Assembly (NCBI RefSeq): GCF_019578655.1
Contig: NC_063260.1
Location: 14,944,001 to 15,008,000 of the forward strand
Direction of reading: 5' to 3'
DNA from: Ricinus communis
Lineage: Eukaryota; Streptophyta; Magnoliopsida; Malpighiales; Euphorbiaceae
DNA: 64,000 bases
The position numbers and the translations under genes are program-made. Every line of letters begins with the position of its first letter. The stretch's first letter is position 1. Positions 44,552 to 58,203 of this stretch are shown here, one piece after another. A model generated the notes under the pieces. The model saw only the letters and a list, made by a program, of their open reading frames with translations, had not been told where the DNA came from and searched no databases.

Positions 44552-45889
44552 ATTGATACTAAATATCATCTCTAATTATATTTTCACACTCTAATAAAAT
44601 TAAATAATTATTATGAAATAATAAATTTAAATAACAAGAAAAGAGAATTTAAAGTTAAAAAATTTCTTTTAAGAATTCAATAATTAAAATTAAAGTCTTA
44701 GTTTACTTCATTAGCTTTTACTCGGATTACAGAATCTTTTCTAATTCAATTTGTTAACTCAATTAAGGGTAAATTAATATAATTATCTGAGTCTCTTTCG
44801 AGTTCATCTAAGAATACTAAAATTAATTACAATCGATTTTCATAGTCACGTCAATTAATTAGGATTCATTAAGTTCCTTAACAATTTATTACTCTCCAAA
44901 GGATTCGTCTACTTTCATAATCGAGGTTTCTAGGTTTTACAAATCTATGAGCTGATAAATCATGCAACTTTCTTTATCTTTAATTTATCCAAAAAAAAAA
45001 GTATTTAATCAAATTTAAAATCAAATATAAAAATAATAAAAAAACTTATAAATTGACTGAAAATCAATTCATTGAAAGGAAATGAGGATCCAAATAAGTA
45101 ATAAACTAGCTACACAAATTCAAATTCTAAAAAGAGTTTAGCAGCAATTAATTGCAGCAATACACAAAAACATAATTAAAAGAATCAAAGAAGAAGAAGA
45201 AATAATAAATTTAAACTCTTGAATCTTTGCACAAAATCTTCTTTGATCTCCTTAAATGTGTCTATAAAAGTGTTTTTCTTAATGATAAGAAATTGAATAA
45301 AAATATCTTTTTATCCCCCTTTTTATATATTCCAACTTAATGGAAACCTAATTTCACTTGAATTCTCGAGTTTCCTCCTAAAAGAAAACTTTCTCTTTCT
45401 TGGCACGACTTTTAGCACGGTCATGTTATGTTCTTCACTTTACACTACAGGTTTGCACATGACCATGTATAATCATATACTGAGCTTTTATAATTTCTTC
45501 AACTTGGACAAAAGCAGTCACGGCTTCAAGCATGCTTATGTGACACTCGTGCATCATACTCTTTAAGGACTCGAAGTAGACACGGCTTTTAGTAGGACTA
45601 TGTGTCAAGTCATGCTTTCTGATTCTTCTTCCAGAATGTAGAATGGGCACAAGCACACCCATGTCATGACACAATTTTTCTTGATCATGTAGGCGTCCTT
45701 TTTAATCTTTCCTAAAAATAGGTGGAAAACTTATTAATATCAAACAAAAACTTAAAAACAAATAGGAAACTAGATGAAAGTCCAACTTAAACAAATGCTT
45801 AATAAAACAAATTTCTTTCAAATTATGACTAACTATTCATTCAAAATTAATTAAAATTCAACTTAAAAATATATGTAAAATTATAGACA
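44552..45889 (-). mobile_element. Possible decayed Athila-like LTR
   Basis: On the minus strand, TGTCTATAATTTTAC (from 45889) follows a polypurine-like CAGTGGGGGAATTTAT. This resembles the join AGTGTGGGGTTATT|TGATG at the 3' LTR of the 51.6-59.8 kb element. Inside, near 45400-45640, are scattered CACGGTC/CACGGC motifs like those in that element's LTRs, and the length (about 1.34 kb) is similar. No second LTR or coding region was found. Boundaries are tentative. Confidence 0.4.
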
Positions 45890-48400
45890 ATAAATTCCCC
45901 CACTGTGGGCGGTAGTTTCGGGCGCGCACCCAAGTGTCTTTAGCGACTATGACACTGCAAGGCTTTTCAACCTAATCTGAAACACGTTAACTAATCACAA
46001 AGACTAGCACAGAGATGAGAGTCGCCACCCGGGTAATTCTCTGAGACACTTTTACTAATAAGTGATATTTTTTGATTCCATAAGAAGCTTATGTCACAAA
46101 TCTATAGATGGATTTGGAAGCCAACTTCCTTATTTGGGTATATTTGTCTTTAATTTTATTGTTTAATGGGCTAATCCCTAAAAATGCAACAACTATATAT
46201 TACACATCAAGCACTACAACATGTGAGGTTTTCTATATTTAGTCCATTTTTTATAAAAGCCCAGCCCATACTCAAAGTTATTAACTTAACTTACTAATTA
46301 ATTATGTACAAAGTCCACCTAGTCTAATCCAAATACAAGTTATGCTTTAATTTCTAACCTTTAAGTCTAATGGACTACTTTTTATGTAATTAAGTGATCT
46401 TAAATATAAAATGGCTTAATTTAACCTAACTAAAAATATAGCAAAGTCCATTATGTCTATGTTGATTTTAAGACCCAATTACCATTAATTTACTTAGCAG
46501 ATTATAATTTTCATACCAAGTATAATTTTAAACCCTATATCTATATGTCCAATTTTAAATAGGCAATCATACAGTCATATTTTAGCATCCACTTAAAGTA
46601 AAGCGCATAAAGTAAATCTAGCTATTACAACCCGCCCACAACTAAGAAAATTGAAAAGAAAACCCTAAAACTAAGTTTCAGTACATAAAATTGCCAAAGA
46701 TACATCAGAAACTTGAAAATCAGTAGGAAATATGCACAATTGATTGGCTCAAGGTTGATCGGCTCAACACAACGCCAAATTGCTTCTACATTGAGCCGGT
46801 CAGCTTTGGGGGACATCGAGTAGTTTTCTTGCGACTTATCTTAATTTCTCACGCCTAAAGCTAATTAGAACGTGTAAAATTAATATAAAAAATGAAATAT
46901 AACATGAAGACCCTAAAAGGCATATAAACCCTAAAACTAAACTGATAGTAATTAAATATGAAATTGTAAGGCAGATCCCATATTTCAATTATAGAAGCTT
47001 AAATCTAATATAAATTAATTATTTTTACTAGTCACATTCAAGATCCAACAAGATTTTATTATTAGATTCGGAACCCTATGTGCTTTAATATTAGATTCAA
47101 AATCCAATAAAACCAGCAGATTTATATTATTAAATTCAATGCCCAACAATTTATAAGCATGTGAATTCACAAGAAATCCTATTCTACACATAAAAATAAT
47201 AAACCAAAAGAAGATCTAATCATGTTTCTAAAGTATAAAGTAAAAGAATCAGTTTGTAAAGATGGGGATGCTGATGGTGTTAATGTAGGGGAACTCTCAG
47301 GTTGTCACTGTTGGTAGTTATTATGCGAGTCTCAAGAGATGAAGAAGCTGTTGATGAATCAAAGAGTGGTTGGAAATCCAGTTTTGCTTTGGGATTTCAA
47401 AAAAGTTTCTATCATTCTTCAATAGATTTCCTAATTTAGAACTCTTTCTTAGTGGCTTGCTAAAAACTAATTCTCTGCCTTTGTCGATATATCTCTATAG
47501 CTAAACTTTTTTGAGGAATGTGGCTAACCCTAAACCTAAGCTGTATCAATCTATTTATAGCAGTAGGGTTAGAAAACTGGAAAAATACCCTGCTAATACC
47601 AAACCTTTGCCTCTTGTTTCTATTTGGTACCAAACCTTCAATTTGTTTCTTTTTGATACCCCTCCTATTATTTTTGTTACTTCCACCAGTACCAATGAGG
47701 ATCCCGGCAGTTAATTGATGATGTAGCTGCCGGATTTACAAAACACCACCCTTACTTGATACATATTTTGCTAACTCCTTTATTTAATTATAGTCAGCAA
47801 ATCACTTGTGTCCCACCCTTAAATAAATAACCCTAAAACATTTAATACTTACATTTACCTATAATATCTAAAACTTACCTTTACCTTTAGCTAAACAAGT
47901 TGTCTCGATTTAACCTTTTACCCTTAGCTGAAAGAGTAACAACTTTCCTTTAGCTTAGATGAAAAACGTTTTACTTCCACCTCCATTGTCAAAACTCTCT
48001 GAGCTTTCACTTCCTAGTTTCTTTACACAACTGTAGCTGCATATTTCGAGACTGGGTAGCAAAGTCATTTGACTAGTGAGTAAGGGAGAAACGCGAAGAC
48101 CTACCAGAATACTGTAAGTAAATGCACCTCAAGTTCTTCTATGGTAATTCAAAGAATTGAAGTCTTTTTGTGTTAAACTTGCATCATCGTATGCGTATTT
48201 TATGATGCATTACTTTGGAAGTTATTTGACCATGAAAACACTAAATATACATATTGGGTTAGGGTTTTCTCATTACTTGCTACTGTAAAGAAATCCCTTT
48301 TATCGATTGAATGTTGATGATGTTTATTAATACTTTATATTAAAGTAATTAATGTATGTTTAATTAATTTAGGGTAATTGTATTTTAGTTTGTATTGGCA
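45890..48400. other. Intergenic DNA before the MuDR relic
   Basis: No gene recognised. Parts may belong to the flanking mobile elements: a GC-richer patch at 45905-46050 and a MULE-edge-like stretch near 47580-47740. Confidence 0.4.
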
Positions 48401-48402
48401 TG

Positions 48403-50092
48403 ATTATGGAGTTGATAGGAGAGGTCAGCCTAAGCTATAGGATGTCGGAGCTATTGATTTTTGCAGTTTAGATAAGATCTCTAGTTAGAAATTGATTTAA
48501 TGGCTAGAGAGCTAGGAATGAAACCTAAAAATAAAATAATTATGTGGAAGCATCCTAAGGAGAGTATGAATGATGGATCGAAAAGCCTTGAAACTGACAA
48601 TGATGCTTTAGAAATGGCAATGTCTGTGGAGGATTGTAAAATGATATATATTTTTAGTAGGGATAAGTTTGAAGGAATAAAAGAAGTTGGAGAAGAATTT
48701 GGAAACCACATGCTAGTGAAGAGGCTGTGAAAAGATGTCTGAGATGGAAGGAGAGGAACCAAAAAATGAACAAAATATTGATGCTGACAGCTGCGAGAGT
48801 AGTGAGAATAATGATGCAGATTCAGAGGATAATGAGTTTTTGCACTCTGATTATGACCTTAAGGATGAAGATGGTGATGATGATGCCATGTTTGAGAAGT
48901 TTGTTGATAAGGAGCTTGAGAAGGACAAACCATCTAGATCTGGGAGTGCTAGGCAACTTGCTAAGGAGTTGTGTGAAGATCCAGATGTGACACTTTATGC
49001 TCCATCAGATGAGCTGTTGTCATGCTTTCCAACTGAAGACAGTGATGCAAATTCAAGGAAGCACAGATGGCTTATGTTTAATGAGGAGATTGACCGGTGA
49101 ATCCTAGCTTTAAGATTGGAATGCTATTCAGTTCCTTTAAACAATTCAAGGATGCAATTAAGAGCTCATCAATTAAAACTAGAAACCACGTAATATTTGG
49201 ATCAAATACAAAGCAGAAATGCAAGGCTAAGTGTAAGAAAATATGTCAATTCTTTATTTGGGCTTACTTGATGAATAGAGACAAACAAATAGTGCAGATC
49301 AAGTCAGCTTGTTAAGAGAGGCATACAATAGGCATGTTAATGCCAAATGGATAACTGACCATTATGTTGAAAGGTTCAGAGCTGATTCTAATTGGGCAAT
49401 TCAAGGGATCATACAAGCTGTGAAAGAAGACTGTGGTGTTAACGTGTCAAGACTTAAAGCATGGAAAGCAGGAAATGCTGCCTTGAAATTTATCAATGGT
49501 GATGAGACAGAACATCTTTCTAGACTTCATGTTATAAGCTAGAACTATTGAGAAGTAATCTAGGAAGCACTATAGTTTTTGATTTGAATAAAGGTGTTTT
49601 TAATAGTATGTATGTGTGCTTTGCTGCATCGAGGGAAAGATTTAAGTCTTGCAAGCCTTTGATATCTCTGGACTGGTGTTGGCTTAAAGGAGTATTTAGA
49701 GGACAACTTCTCACAACTGTTGCTATAGATGCAAATGACTACATCTATCCAGTGGCATGGTGTGTTGTCTAGAAAGAAAACACGCAATAATGAAAATAAT
49801 TTTTAGAGTTGTTGGCTGAAGATTTGGAGATATCAAACAATTATTATTGGTTGTTCATGAGTGACATGTAGAAGGTAAATATTCTTCACATTTTCCTTTT
49901 TTTAAAGCAATTGATATATATATGGTATTAATTTTATGTTGTGATTTTGGAATGGGGTCTTATTCTTACTATTGAAAAACTTTTCCTTAATTGTGAACAT
50001 AGTTTTTGTGTTAGACATGTGCATAATAATTTTAAAAAGAAATTTAATAGTCTAGGGGCTAAAAGAACTTGTGTAGGGTGCTGCTAGGGCAA
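48403..50092 (+). pseudogene. MuDR-type Mutator transposase pseudogene
   Basis: Frames in order: a PB1-like N-terminus at 48500-48730 (MNDGSKSLETDNDALEMAMS); an acidic linker at 48735-49100 (YDLKDEDGDDDAMFEKFVD); the MuDR DNA-binding region at 49097-49315 (NPSFKIGMLFSSFKQFKDAI, CQFFIWAYLM); helix-rich sequence at 49309-49542 (HVNAKWITDHYVERFRADSN, VKEDCGVNVSRLKAWKA). The start of the MULE catalytic domain is at 49548-49772 (CKPLISLDWCWLKGVFRGQL, IDANDYIYPVAWCVV). It continues as LLAEDLEISNNYYWLFMSDM and, after a gap or intron, HSFCVRHVHNNFKKKFN near 50000-50060. The expected DG of LISLDGCWLK is DW here. Stops, shifts and truncation at 50092 by gypsy sequence make it inactive. Confidence 0.85.
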
Positions 50093-51570
50093 GACCGAAA
50101 TGATCACTTTCTCAAATGAAGATTTACCACTAGAGGGAGGGACCACAATGAGGCTTTCTACATTACGGCTGAAGTGAAAGGGAAAAAGGACTCCTTGTAT
50201 GATGGTAGATGATGTGTCAGCCATCAATATTTTTCCTTCTCGCATACTTCCTAAACTGAGAATGACTATGGAAGATCTGAAGCCATCTAATATGGTCATA
50301 AGAGCCTATGACGAGACCAAAAGAGACATAGAAGGGACATTCTCAACCCTTGTAAAGACGACACCCATAGAATCCTGGGTTGAGTTCACTGTCTTGGATA
50401 TCCTAATAACTTTTGCTTTGTTATTAAGTAGGTCATTGTTTCATGCCCTAGGAAGAATGCCATCCATTGTGCATCAGAAGGTCAAACTCCTTCATGAAGG
50501 AGAGACAATTACTATCAACATTGAAGGTGGCAAGGTTGTCTCGATTATTCAAGAAGTTGCTAAGGAGCTTGATGCCCCGACTAGGTTTCAGGTTACTGTC
50601 CTCTATGAGGATTATATGGATTCAAAATTAGCAAGCATGTTTAAGAAGATGGACTTCATGTCTGGAATGGGGTTAGGGAAGAATCAATAAGAAATTGCAA
50701 AACTGTTAGATTTCAAAGGAAAAAAGACTCGACATAGCCTAGGATACCATGAGGATGAATTAAGGGCAAACCAAAGGGTAAGACTCTAAAAGACATTTTT
50801 ATCCAAGAGTACAAGCCGTATTCCGACGAGCCCGAGCCTGCTACTATAGTTGAGACTGAGGTGTCGAGCTTGGAGATACTTAAGAGTTTGATTATCGACA
50901 GGATGATTGAACTACGCATCAGGGACGTCTAAAAGATAGTCTAACCCAAGATTGAAGAGCTAAAACTAAAGGAATGTCATCTGCATACCGAAGAATCTAA
51001 GTCTGTAAAGTTTAACTACTCTATTTGAGGAGAATATCATTGATGTATTCTCTGAAAAAACTGATGTAATGACATCTAATCTTTATAAGGACGATTTCTT
51101 TTTTGCTTATAAGATTAATGATATGAACTCTAATTCTACTTACTTATGTCATGTCTTTCATGATGGTAGTATGCTTTTTAATGATTATGACATGTGCATG
51201 TTTGACATTAATTCCATTCAAATTGACCCATTTTATTTATCCATAGATTACAATCGAAGGCACATTTCGATTTCTCATAATATAACTCCTGAGGAGATGA
51301 GAGAATATAAAAAATATTAGAAAAAGGAATTCAGTATTTGCTTGGTCATACGATAATATGACAGGGTTAGACAGAAAGATAGCAGAGCATCATATTCCAA
51401 TCTACTAGCTCATCAAGCCTATGAAGTAGAAAATGAGAAAGCTGAGGCCGGAATAGGCAAAGAAGATTCGAGAAGAGATAGCCAAGCAGGTAAAAGCCAA
51501 TTTTCTTAATGTAGTTGACTATCCTGAATGGTTGGTGAATATTATCCTAGTCCCGAAAAAGGATGGAGAA
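50093..51570 (+). mobile_element. Ty3/gypsy copy A: protease region to RT start
   Basis: It starts abruptly after the MuDR relic. The frame 50199-50690 is a retropepsin-like domain (MVDDVSAINIFPSRILPKLR, then FTVLDILITFALLL) ending in a G-patch-like GMGLGKN. The linker at 51069-51320 and RT start at about 51420-51570 (REEIAKQVKANFLNVVDYPE, VNIILVPKKDGE) follow. The usual D-(S/T/G)-G of the protease reads DDVS. It continues beyond the Athila-like insertion at 59799. It belongs to the Tat/Athila branch by its VDYRDLNKA-type RT seen in the continuation and in copy B. Confidence 0.8.
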
Positions 51571-51578
51571 CAAAAACT

Positions 51579-53076
51579 TGATGGGTGCTACTCGTGTTAG
51601 CTACAATCTAAGGCAATGTACCAATCGATGCAGTCTAGCACTAATGGCGAGTATCAAGGTCGTATTCCTCGGGAAAGCGAAAGCCCAGAGTTACTCCTTT
51701 GTTCTTTGTTATATTAACCTAAAATGGATGATGAATAAATTCTAAACTAATTATTAACTACGAGCTAAGTTCTAAGGGAGATGCAGGAGTAATTGATAAG
51801 TGAAATAATCAAGACAAGAAGACAAACCCAAAGGGAATCTAAACTAGTTGGCAATCAAACAAAAGATAAAGGATCGGTGAGTCTAATTATGCTACCCGTG
51901 GATGAATTCTTAACCGAATTCGGTTTCTCTCTCTCGATAACCGAATTCCTAAACCTAATAACCTAAAGTTGGAATCTCTTCCTAACGATTGATTCTTAAA
52001 TTAGCATTAAGCTTTAATCCGCCTCTATTAAGCTTTGTTAATTCTTAATCCGGCTAGTTAATTATCCTTATCTCTAAGCGATTATTAACCAGTTCTTGCT
52101 ATTCAAAATTCCAATTGCCAAACGGATTTCTCAATCTCATAAAGCAATCTAAACATCACAATTCACAACGTTTCATGAATAATGCATTATCTTATTAATA
52201 CTGAAAACAAGAAGAATACAAAATCAACTCAAACAATCCAACAATATAATATCAAGCCAACATAGTAAAGAAATCCCAATGGATTTAATCAATCTAGCTA
52301 ATCATGTTCATTCTCAAAATAAACAAGAATTCAATTACAACAATAAGTAAAAAGGTAGAGAAAACCCGATTACTCCCTTAGATGAGAGTAAACAGCCCCA
52401 AATCCTTTTGCCCCATTTGAATCGATTCTTGTTCCTCTTGCTCGATTTGAAAATCAATGAACGAACCTCGCCCAATCTTCGATCCTTCAAGGAGATCTGA
52501 TTGAAACCTTGATCCAAGTCTCCTTTTCTCTTAGTTTCAACTCAGAAAACCCTTAGAGAAAGAAAAATTAGGGTTTGGGACGTTCTAACCCTAGCCTCCT
52601 CTCTTTCTCTTCTTTTTATTCTTTTAATTAATACCCCCTGTCACCTCCAATACGGCCGTGTTCCTGGCCATGTTCTCAACACGGGATGGTGTTCCTGACC
52701 GTGTTACTCTCTGTGGCCGTGCTCCCTAAAATCTACTTCTTCTTTGGTGTCCAACACGGCCCTGTTTGTACCCGTGTTGGTAACACGACCCATGTTTGTG
52801 GCCGTGTTGAGAACACGGCCAGTGTTGAGATCAACACGGCCAGTGTTGAGATCAACACGGCCATGTTCAGCTTCCTCATGCTCGTACTTAGCTCGTTTCG
52901 GCAGCTTTGACGTCCAATTATGCTCCAATTCTTTCCTTTTTCATCCTTTGACCTCTTTTGGACCTAATGCACACAAACATATGTATAAGGTGAGTGTTGA
53001 GACCAATTCACATCCAAATGTCCATAAAATCAATCTTAAAAAACCCCATTTAGATGTGTGTATTTTACGCACATCA
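51579..53076 (-). repeat. 3' LTR of the Athila-like element
   Basis: 1,498 bp, TGATGGGTGC...GCACATCA on plus. Close match to 58385-59798 over its full length. It carries the longer version of the CACGGCC/GTGTTGAGA repeat cluster (about 52655-52865). Confidence 0.88.
52655..52865. repeat. Array of CACGG/CCGTG motifs
   Basis: AACACGG and CCGTGTT alternate at short intervals, including two direct 21-bp units (CCAGTGTTGAGATCAACACG). The matching cluster in the other LTR (59435-59590) lacks about 90 bp. A third cluster lies inside the element at 56660-56880. Confidence 0.75.
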
Positions 53077-54559
53077 AATAACCCCACACTTAGCTCATTG
53101 CTTGTCCTCAAGCAATCAAAAGTAAAATAAGGAAAATAAACCACTAAGGAACAATACTTAAACTGACAAACAAGCTAGAGAGTTCCTGCACATATCCTTA
53201 ACAAGCACAAGTCAAACAAAAAGAAACGAAGCAATCAATTCAAGTATCATAACCAAGATGCCAATAATTCACAAAATACTGTCTCAACAAAATTATTCAG
53301 AACCAACTCCTCACCAGATTCACTCTAAATCACTCAAAGTGTTTAAAGGGTAGTGTTTAATTGCTCAATGCATCAACTACTGCCTTACTTACTATATGCT
53401 TGCTCTTAAATCCTACTCCTACCACTTATGGAGAGTCAACAACCATGTCAAGAGGTCTTTATAAAGGTTGTAATGGGGATTAGGTAGGGGTAGGTAAATT
53501 TGGTGAGAGTTGAACCTATGGTGTTCTGCAATGAATTACATGACCTGCACACAAGCCACAAAAATTATAAGGGATAAACAATGAACAGTAGTCCAAGGTG
53601 GGAAATAGGAATCAAGTCCAAATGTTTGGCTCACTTACTTTCTTTCTTTTCATCACCTTTCCCTCTTATTCTTCTATTTCTATATTTTTTTTCTTTTTTT
53701 TTTCATAAGGGAAGAACATTCACATAATAGAGTGAATTTCTTTTGGATCAAGTGTCGCTACAAGATTCCAAAGCTATTCCCAAGACAAAAATTCCCAATA
53801 AAAACAACTCATGTGCAAAATCATAACCCAAAGCAGAATAAAACTAAGTGGTAATGAAATATGATAGAAAATGGTGAAATAGGGGGTTATCTACAGAATC
53901 AATAAACGAATGAAGGCTATTTGGCTAGAATGAAAAACCTAAGTGCCTCTATCATACCAAAGTGTTAAACTCTCTTTGTGGCCCTCATAAGCATTACCGA
54001 GCAAGTTCTAAAAGTAAAGACAGTACTTGGCACTCTCAAGAAGAAATAAATACAAGCATATAAAGTGTATGCTTACAATTTAGGCTCAATTTCTCACAAG
54101 TGTGCTTTTGAGTAGGTTCTAAACAAAAAATCATCAAAACAGAATTAAATAAACCAAAGCAACTTAGTGCAAAACTCAAACTAATTATCTTACACTATTC
54201 CGCAAAACTCAACACTATCGGTTTTACCCGATCACATGGACATAAACAGGATTTCAAAATCAAGTCAACAGTAAGAGCATCGAAACAAAGTGAAAAATTT
54301 TCAAAATTTTACAAAAAGATTGCACAAAGAATAAACAAATAACTGAGATGGAATAAATGAAATGCGATATATACATTAGAAAAGGATCTAAATTTCATAT
54401 ACAAAAGAATAGAACATGAAAGTAAGTATATATTGATATCACCACCACACACTTGAAGGACACACTGTCCTCAGTGTACAAAATATATGAAATGAAAAAG
54501 GAAAAAGAAACTAATACCTGCCGATTATGGCTCCGAGTGAAAAAGGTGCATCAACAGTA
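53077..54559 (-). other. 3' untranslated part of the Athila-like element
   Basis: No coding sequence; ends (minus sense) at the polypurine-like tract next to the 3' LTR. Confidence 0.5.
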
Positions 54560-55984
54560 TGGTTTGTGGTGGAGGAGTGGTACGCTCGAGGATCGGAAGT
54601 AGTGTCACATGCGAGTCGGTGGATCGGGCAGAGCGTCAATAGGAGGCTCGTCAGTCACTGTGTTGAAAGGTGCTCGGTCGGATAGGGAGGGCCGGCCTAG
54701 ATCATCCGCTAGAGGGATGTCAAAATGGCTCGCATCGAACCCGGAGTGTGCAAAGTCTCGAGTAGTAAAAATATCATCGAACATGTCATTGGCCATAGAG
54801 GCCTCTAACCTACCTCCCCGCTTCAATCGGGGCTTGAAACATAGCCCTCGCCTCTTAAACCGAGCCATCATCCGGCTCAAACTCACCGACTAAAAGGTCC
54901 CGCTGAAAAGCCTCTTGTCGAATGAAATGCCGCCGCTCTCCGCTAACCTCTCGCACTTTAAGCCGCAGCTCTCTAAACTCAATTGGGAGACTCCTAAAAC
55001 AGTGAAGATCCGGAAGGAGTCAAGTAGACGGTCCGGAGGAAGACTCGGAATATCGGGAAGAAGGTGGGACATCCTGTACCATAGGCTCGTGGGGCGGTCG
55101 CTCCTCTCCGAGCGCAAGAGAGCATTCCTCGTCCTATACTCTGGTCCTAGCGGACCCTCACGAGTCACCATCCCCATACTAACCATCTAGGGAAGTCCCA
55201 ACGTCTCCATCACCCCCAAATACAATGTGGTATCGCTTCCTCCAAAACTCCTAAGCTCCTAGCCAAATTTGAGTAATGTAAGTCCCAAAACAGGAAAATA
55301 CCTTCTTTGAGTTGTTGCAGAAAGCACCGATCCGTTCGGCCAATAAGTACCCCATGTCGTAGTGCAGCTTGTAAAGTATAAACAGTCCTACCGGGTAACT
55401 ACACCACCACTATCTCCCCCTCAGTTGATGGTCCTAGCCAGCAATGCATGCAAGTACCGCAGCTTGACCTTGGCCGGCATCAGAACCCTCAAGTCATCGA
55501 AATCTCGGCCCACATCTGCGGATATGACACACCAGCGGTGTATACTATAAACCTCCACCGGTGCATCCTCCTCACCACAAGCCTAAGTGTACCCCAAACT
55601 GCTGTACACTCATCGTGAAAGTCTGCCTTGCTAGTCCGAAATCGCATCCGGTTGTTGGAAGTCCCGCAATGCTTTGCGAGGAAAGGGCAAACTCCACAAT
55701 CAACTCCCTATATGTTGGTTCAACAATGTCAAAGAAATGTTGAAATGGGGTGTCTCAAGATATCGACTGCAGTTGCAAGTCCGACGGTCTATCCTACACC
55801 CCTTTCCTAAATCTTTGTGCCTCATCGATTGATATCTCCCGCTCAAAGGTGGGTCGCCCTTGGAAAGTAGGAATCGATGGCCGCGGTGGTCTAATTTGAC
55901 TGAACTACGGCCTGACGATCGAGAGGAAGAGGAACCATCGGTCCGCCTCCTCTTGTAAACTCTTGATCCTCGTCCGGTGGACAT
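54560..55984 (-). pseudogene. Athila-type ORF1 (large gag-related protein)
   Basis: The ATG at 55984 opens a basic, Ser/Arg-rich start (MSTGRGSRVYKRRRTDGSSS). Across frame shifts the text continues with the build of Athila ORF1 proteins: VEFALSSQSIAGLPTTGCDF, FTMSVQQFGVHLGLW, a region near 55450-55250, and the open frames 55186-54890 and 54886-54605 (GLCFKPRLKRGGRLEASMA). At least three shifts break it. The sequence is far more GC-rich than its surroundings. The identification rests on overall pattern and is moderate. Confidence 0.5.
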
Positions 55985-57050
55985 GGTACCTGAAAAGGAA
56001 ACTTTTAGTACTAAGGATCAACAAAATTCTGGCAGCATAATAGCATAAAATGAACAAACCAAACGATTTAACTCGATAAAATTAAACTGCTCAATGTCCT
56101 GCAAAGAAAATTTAATCCACAACACTGCCAACTAATGCTAACCAATTAAATTTGCAATTCATCCATATGGAGTTTACTTCGCCATAATCCATCACAAGGC
56201 AAACCAACATGCTAATATAAAATAGATACAAACAGAGTCGACTATCTATGACAGAGCCTATTGTTTAGCCGAATGGGCAATAATGATAAAGAGAAAAATA
56301 AGGAATTAATCACAATCATAAATAATGGTAGAAAAGAAAAACGGAAAATATGAGCAAGTTAAGTATATAAACTATATTAAAGAAAATAAAAGAAAATTAA
56401 ACACAAACACGAATGTAAATGCATGCACCAAATAATAAAATAAGGGAATAAACAAAAAATAAATAAATAAAAAAAATGAAACACAAAGAAAATATAAATT
56501 TGAACTAATATCAAAATAAAATAATGAAAAATGAAGTTGGAGGGTACTTACTTGACAAACGCAATATCCAAAGCCTTCGAAATGAGAAATAAGATGTGAG
56601 AGAGTAAGAGATGGGGGAGAGCAAATTTTTTTTTGAATAAAGTGGTATATATAGGCAGAACACTCGTGTTCGACAACATGGGCCGTGTTCATGAACACGG
56701 TATGGATATCGTCGCGTGTTACGGACACGGTCTTTGACATTGGAACGTGTTGTGGACACGGTAGGGCATAAATGCCCGTGTTAGCTTCTGTGAACGTGTT
56801 CATCTTAGTTTGATTTTCTTCAATCAGAACACGGGCCGTGTTAATGAACACGGTCTTGAACACGCCCATGTTGATCTCCAGATAATGCAAAAGTTGCGAT
56901 TCTCAGCACTTTCTCACTCTTTCTCACCTGCAAAACTAATAAATCCTCAACTCATACACTCAACATAAATAAAACTTAACAAAAACCAACTATAAAACCT
57001 AATCAACTAAGTTCACAATGCAAGGGTAAAGTATTCAAATTGAAAAATAG
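55985..57050 (-). other. Internal non-coding part of the Athila-like element
   Basis: AT-rich leader-like DNA with a CACGG/CCGTG cluster at 56660-56880. The frame at 56890-56372 across it has no recognisable content. Confidence 0.45.
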
Positions 57051-58203
57051 AATTTGGGGTGCCTCCTAAAAGCGCTTCTTTTTGATGTGATGAGTCTTCT
57101 TAGCTGGACTCATGGTGAAAAGCAAACGGTGGGGGTTGGCGACCATCCATCCTTCTTCCAAGCAAATGGCTTCAAATATCCGCTTAGAGGGATAATCGTC
57201 AACTTCCTCTTCCCGACAAGCAAGTCGCCAGATGATGGGCAAAACTCACTCCTCATATATTTGCACGTAGTCATGATGCTCTAGGGCTCTTCCAATTTGA
57301 AAGCTAGAGTTTCAACAATTGGAAGGATCGACGGTTGGGCAATTTCTTCAGGAGTGTTGATGGTTTTCTTGATCCTTGGCTTGGTTCACTTGCTAGGAGA
57401 AACTCGAGCTCCTCCAAGACTTCTTCATTGGACAACTCGTGCTCATCTTCCATCATCGAAGGGACTTGTGGAAAATCCACCAAAAATTCCTCTAACCGCA
57501 ACTCAAAGATCATCAATTGTGTATTCTTGTTGGTAGTCTTTCGGAGGATCATGTTTGTCTCTTCCTTTCTCCGGTTCTATCTCCATGTTCAAAGAGTCGT
57601 CCCGCATATAAGCATCATCGTCAAACATAATAGATAAACCAGAAAATTCTCACCGAACGCAAAGTGATGGCGCCAAATGTTGATGGAGTTCTCAATTGCT
57701 CTTCCGCTAGTAACTTGAAGATTAAGCCTACTTGATGCTCTATGTTGTTAATCGAGGCTTGTTGATCTTCAAGTATCCTCTCCGCTTGTTGGAATCTATC
57801 ATCAAGACTTGTAATAAACCTCATCATCGGCCTCCTCCGACACTAACTCTTCATCTTGAGTTGAAGGTGCTGGTTCCGGGCCATCTAAGCTCCATCCATA
57901 GGGTGAATGAGTACTCCACTCTTGATTATAGGTGCTTCCATACGAGTCACTTGGCCAATTGCCCAGTGCTAAAGAATAAGGAGTAAAATCACTGCACAAT
58001 GGACAATCATTACTCAAATGTAAACCACAACAAAATTCATAAAAAATTTGAGATGAAAGGATAGGAGTGGAGAGTTGTTCGATAGCCCTGCAAAACGATT
58101 CCACTCGAGCTTCTAAAGATGCACGGGTATCCCAATTTTTAGCACTCTCTTGGTTCCTAATCCCATTTTCCAATGCGTCACACAAAGAGTTTGAGTTTAG
58201 CAT
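57050..58203 (-). pseudogene. gag-like region of the Athila-like element
   Basis: The ATG at 58203 gives MLNSNSLCDALENGIRNQES, followed by FCCGLHLSNDCPLC, resembling the Cys/His stretch of Athila gag, then YNQEWSTHSPYGWS. In the next frame (57827-57621) is FQQAERILEDQQASINNIEH QVGLIFKLLAE, like the coiled QVGQLAKLL segment of Athila gag. A last frame (57552-57304) reads as an acidic tail. Frame changes occur near 57820 and 57600. Confidence 0.55.

Noticed and set aside
47511..47718. Two overlapping 66-67-codon frames
   Set aside because: No recognisable product; the region looks like a Mutator-type edge or AT-rich spacer.
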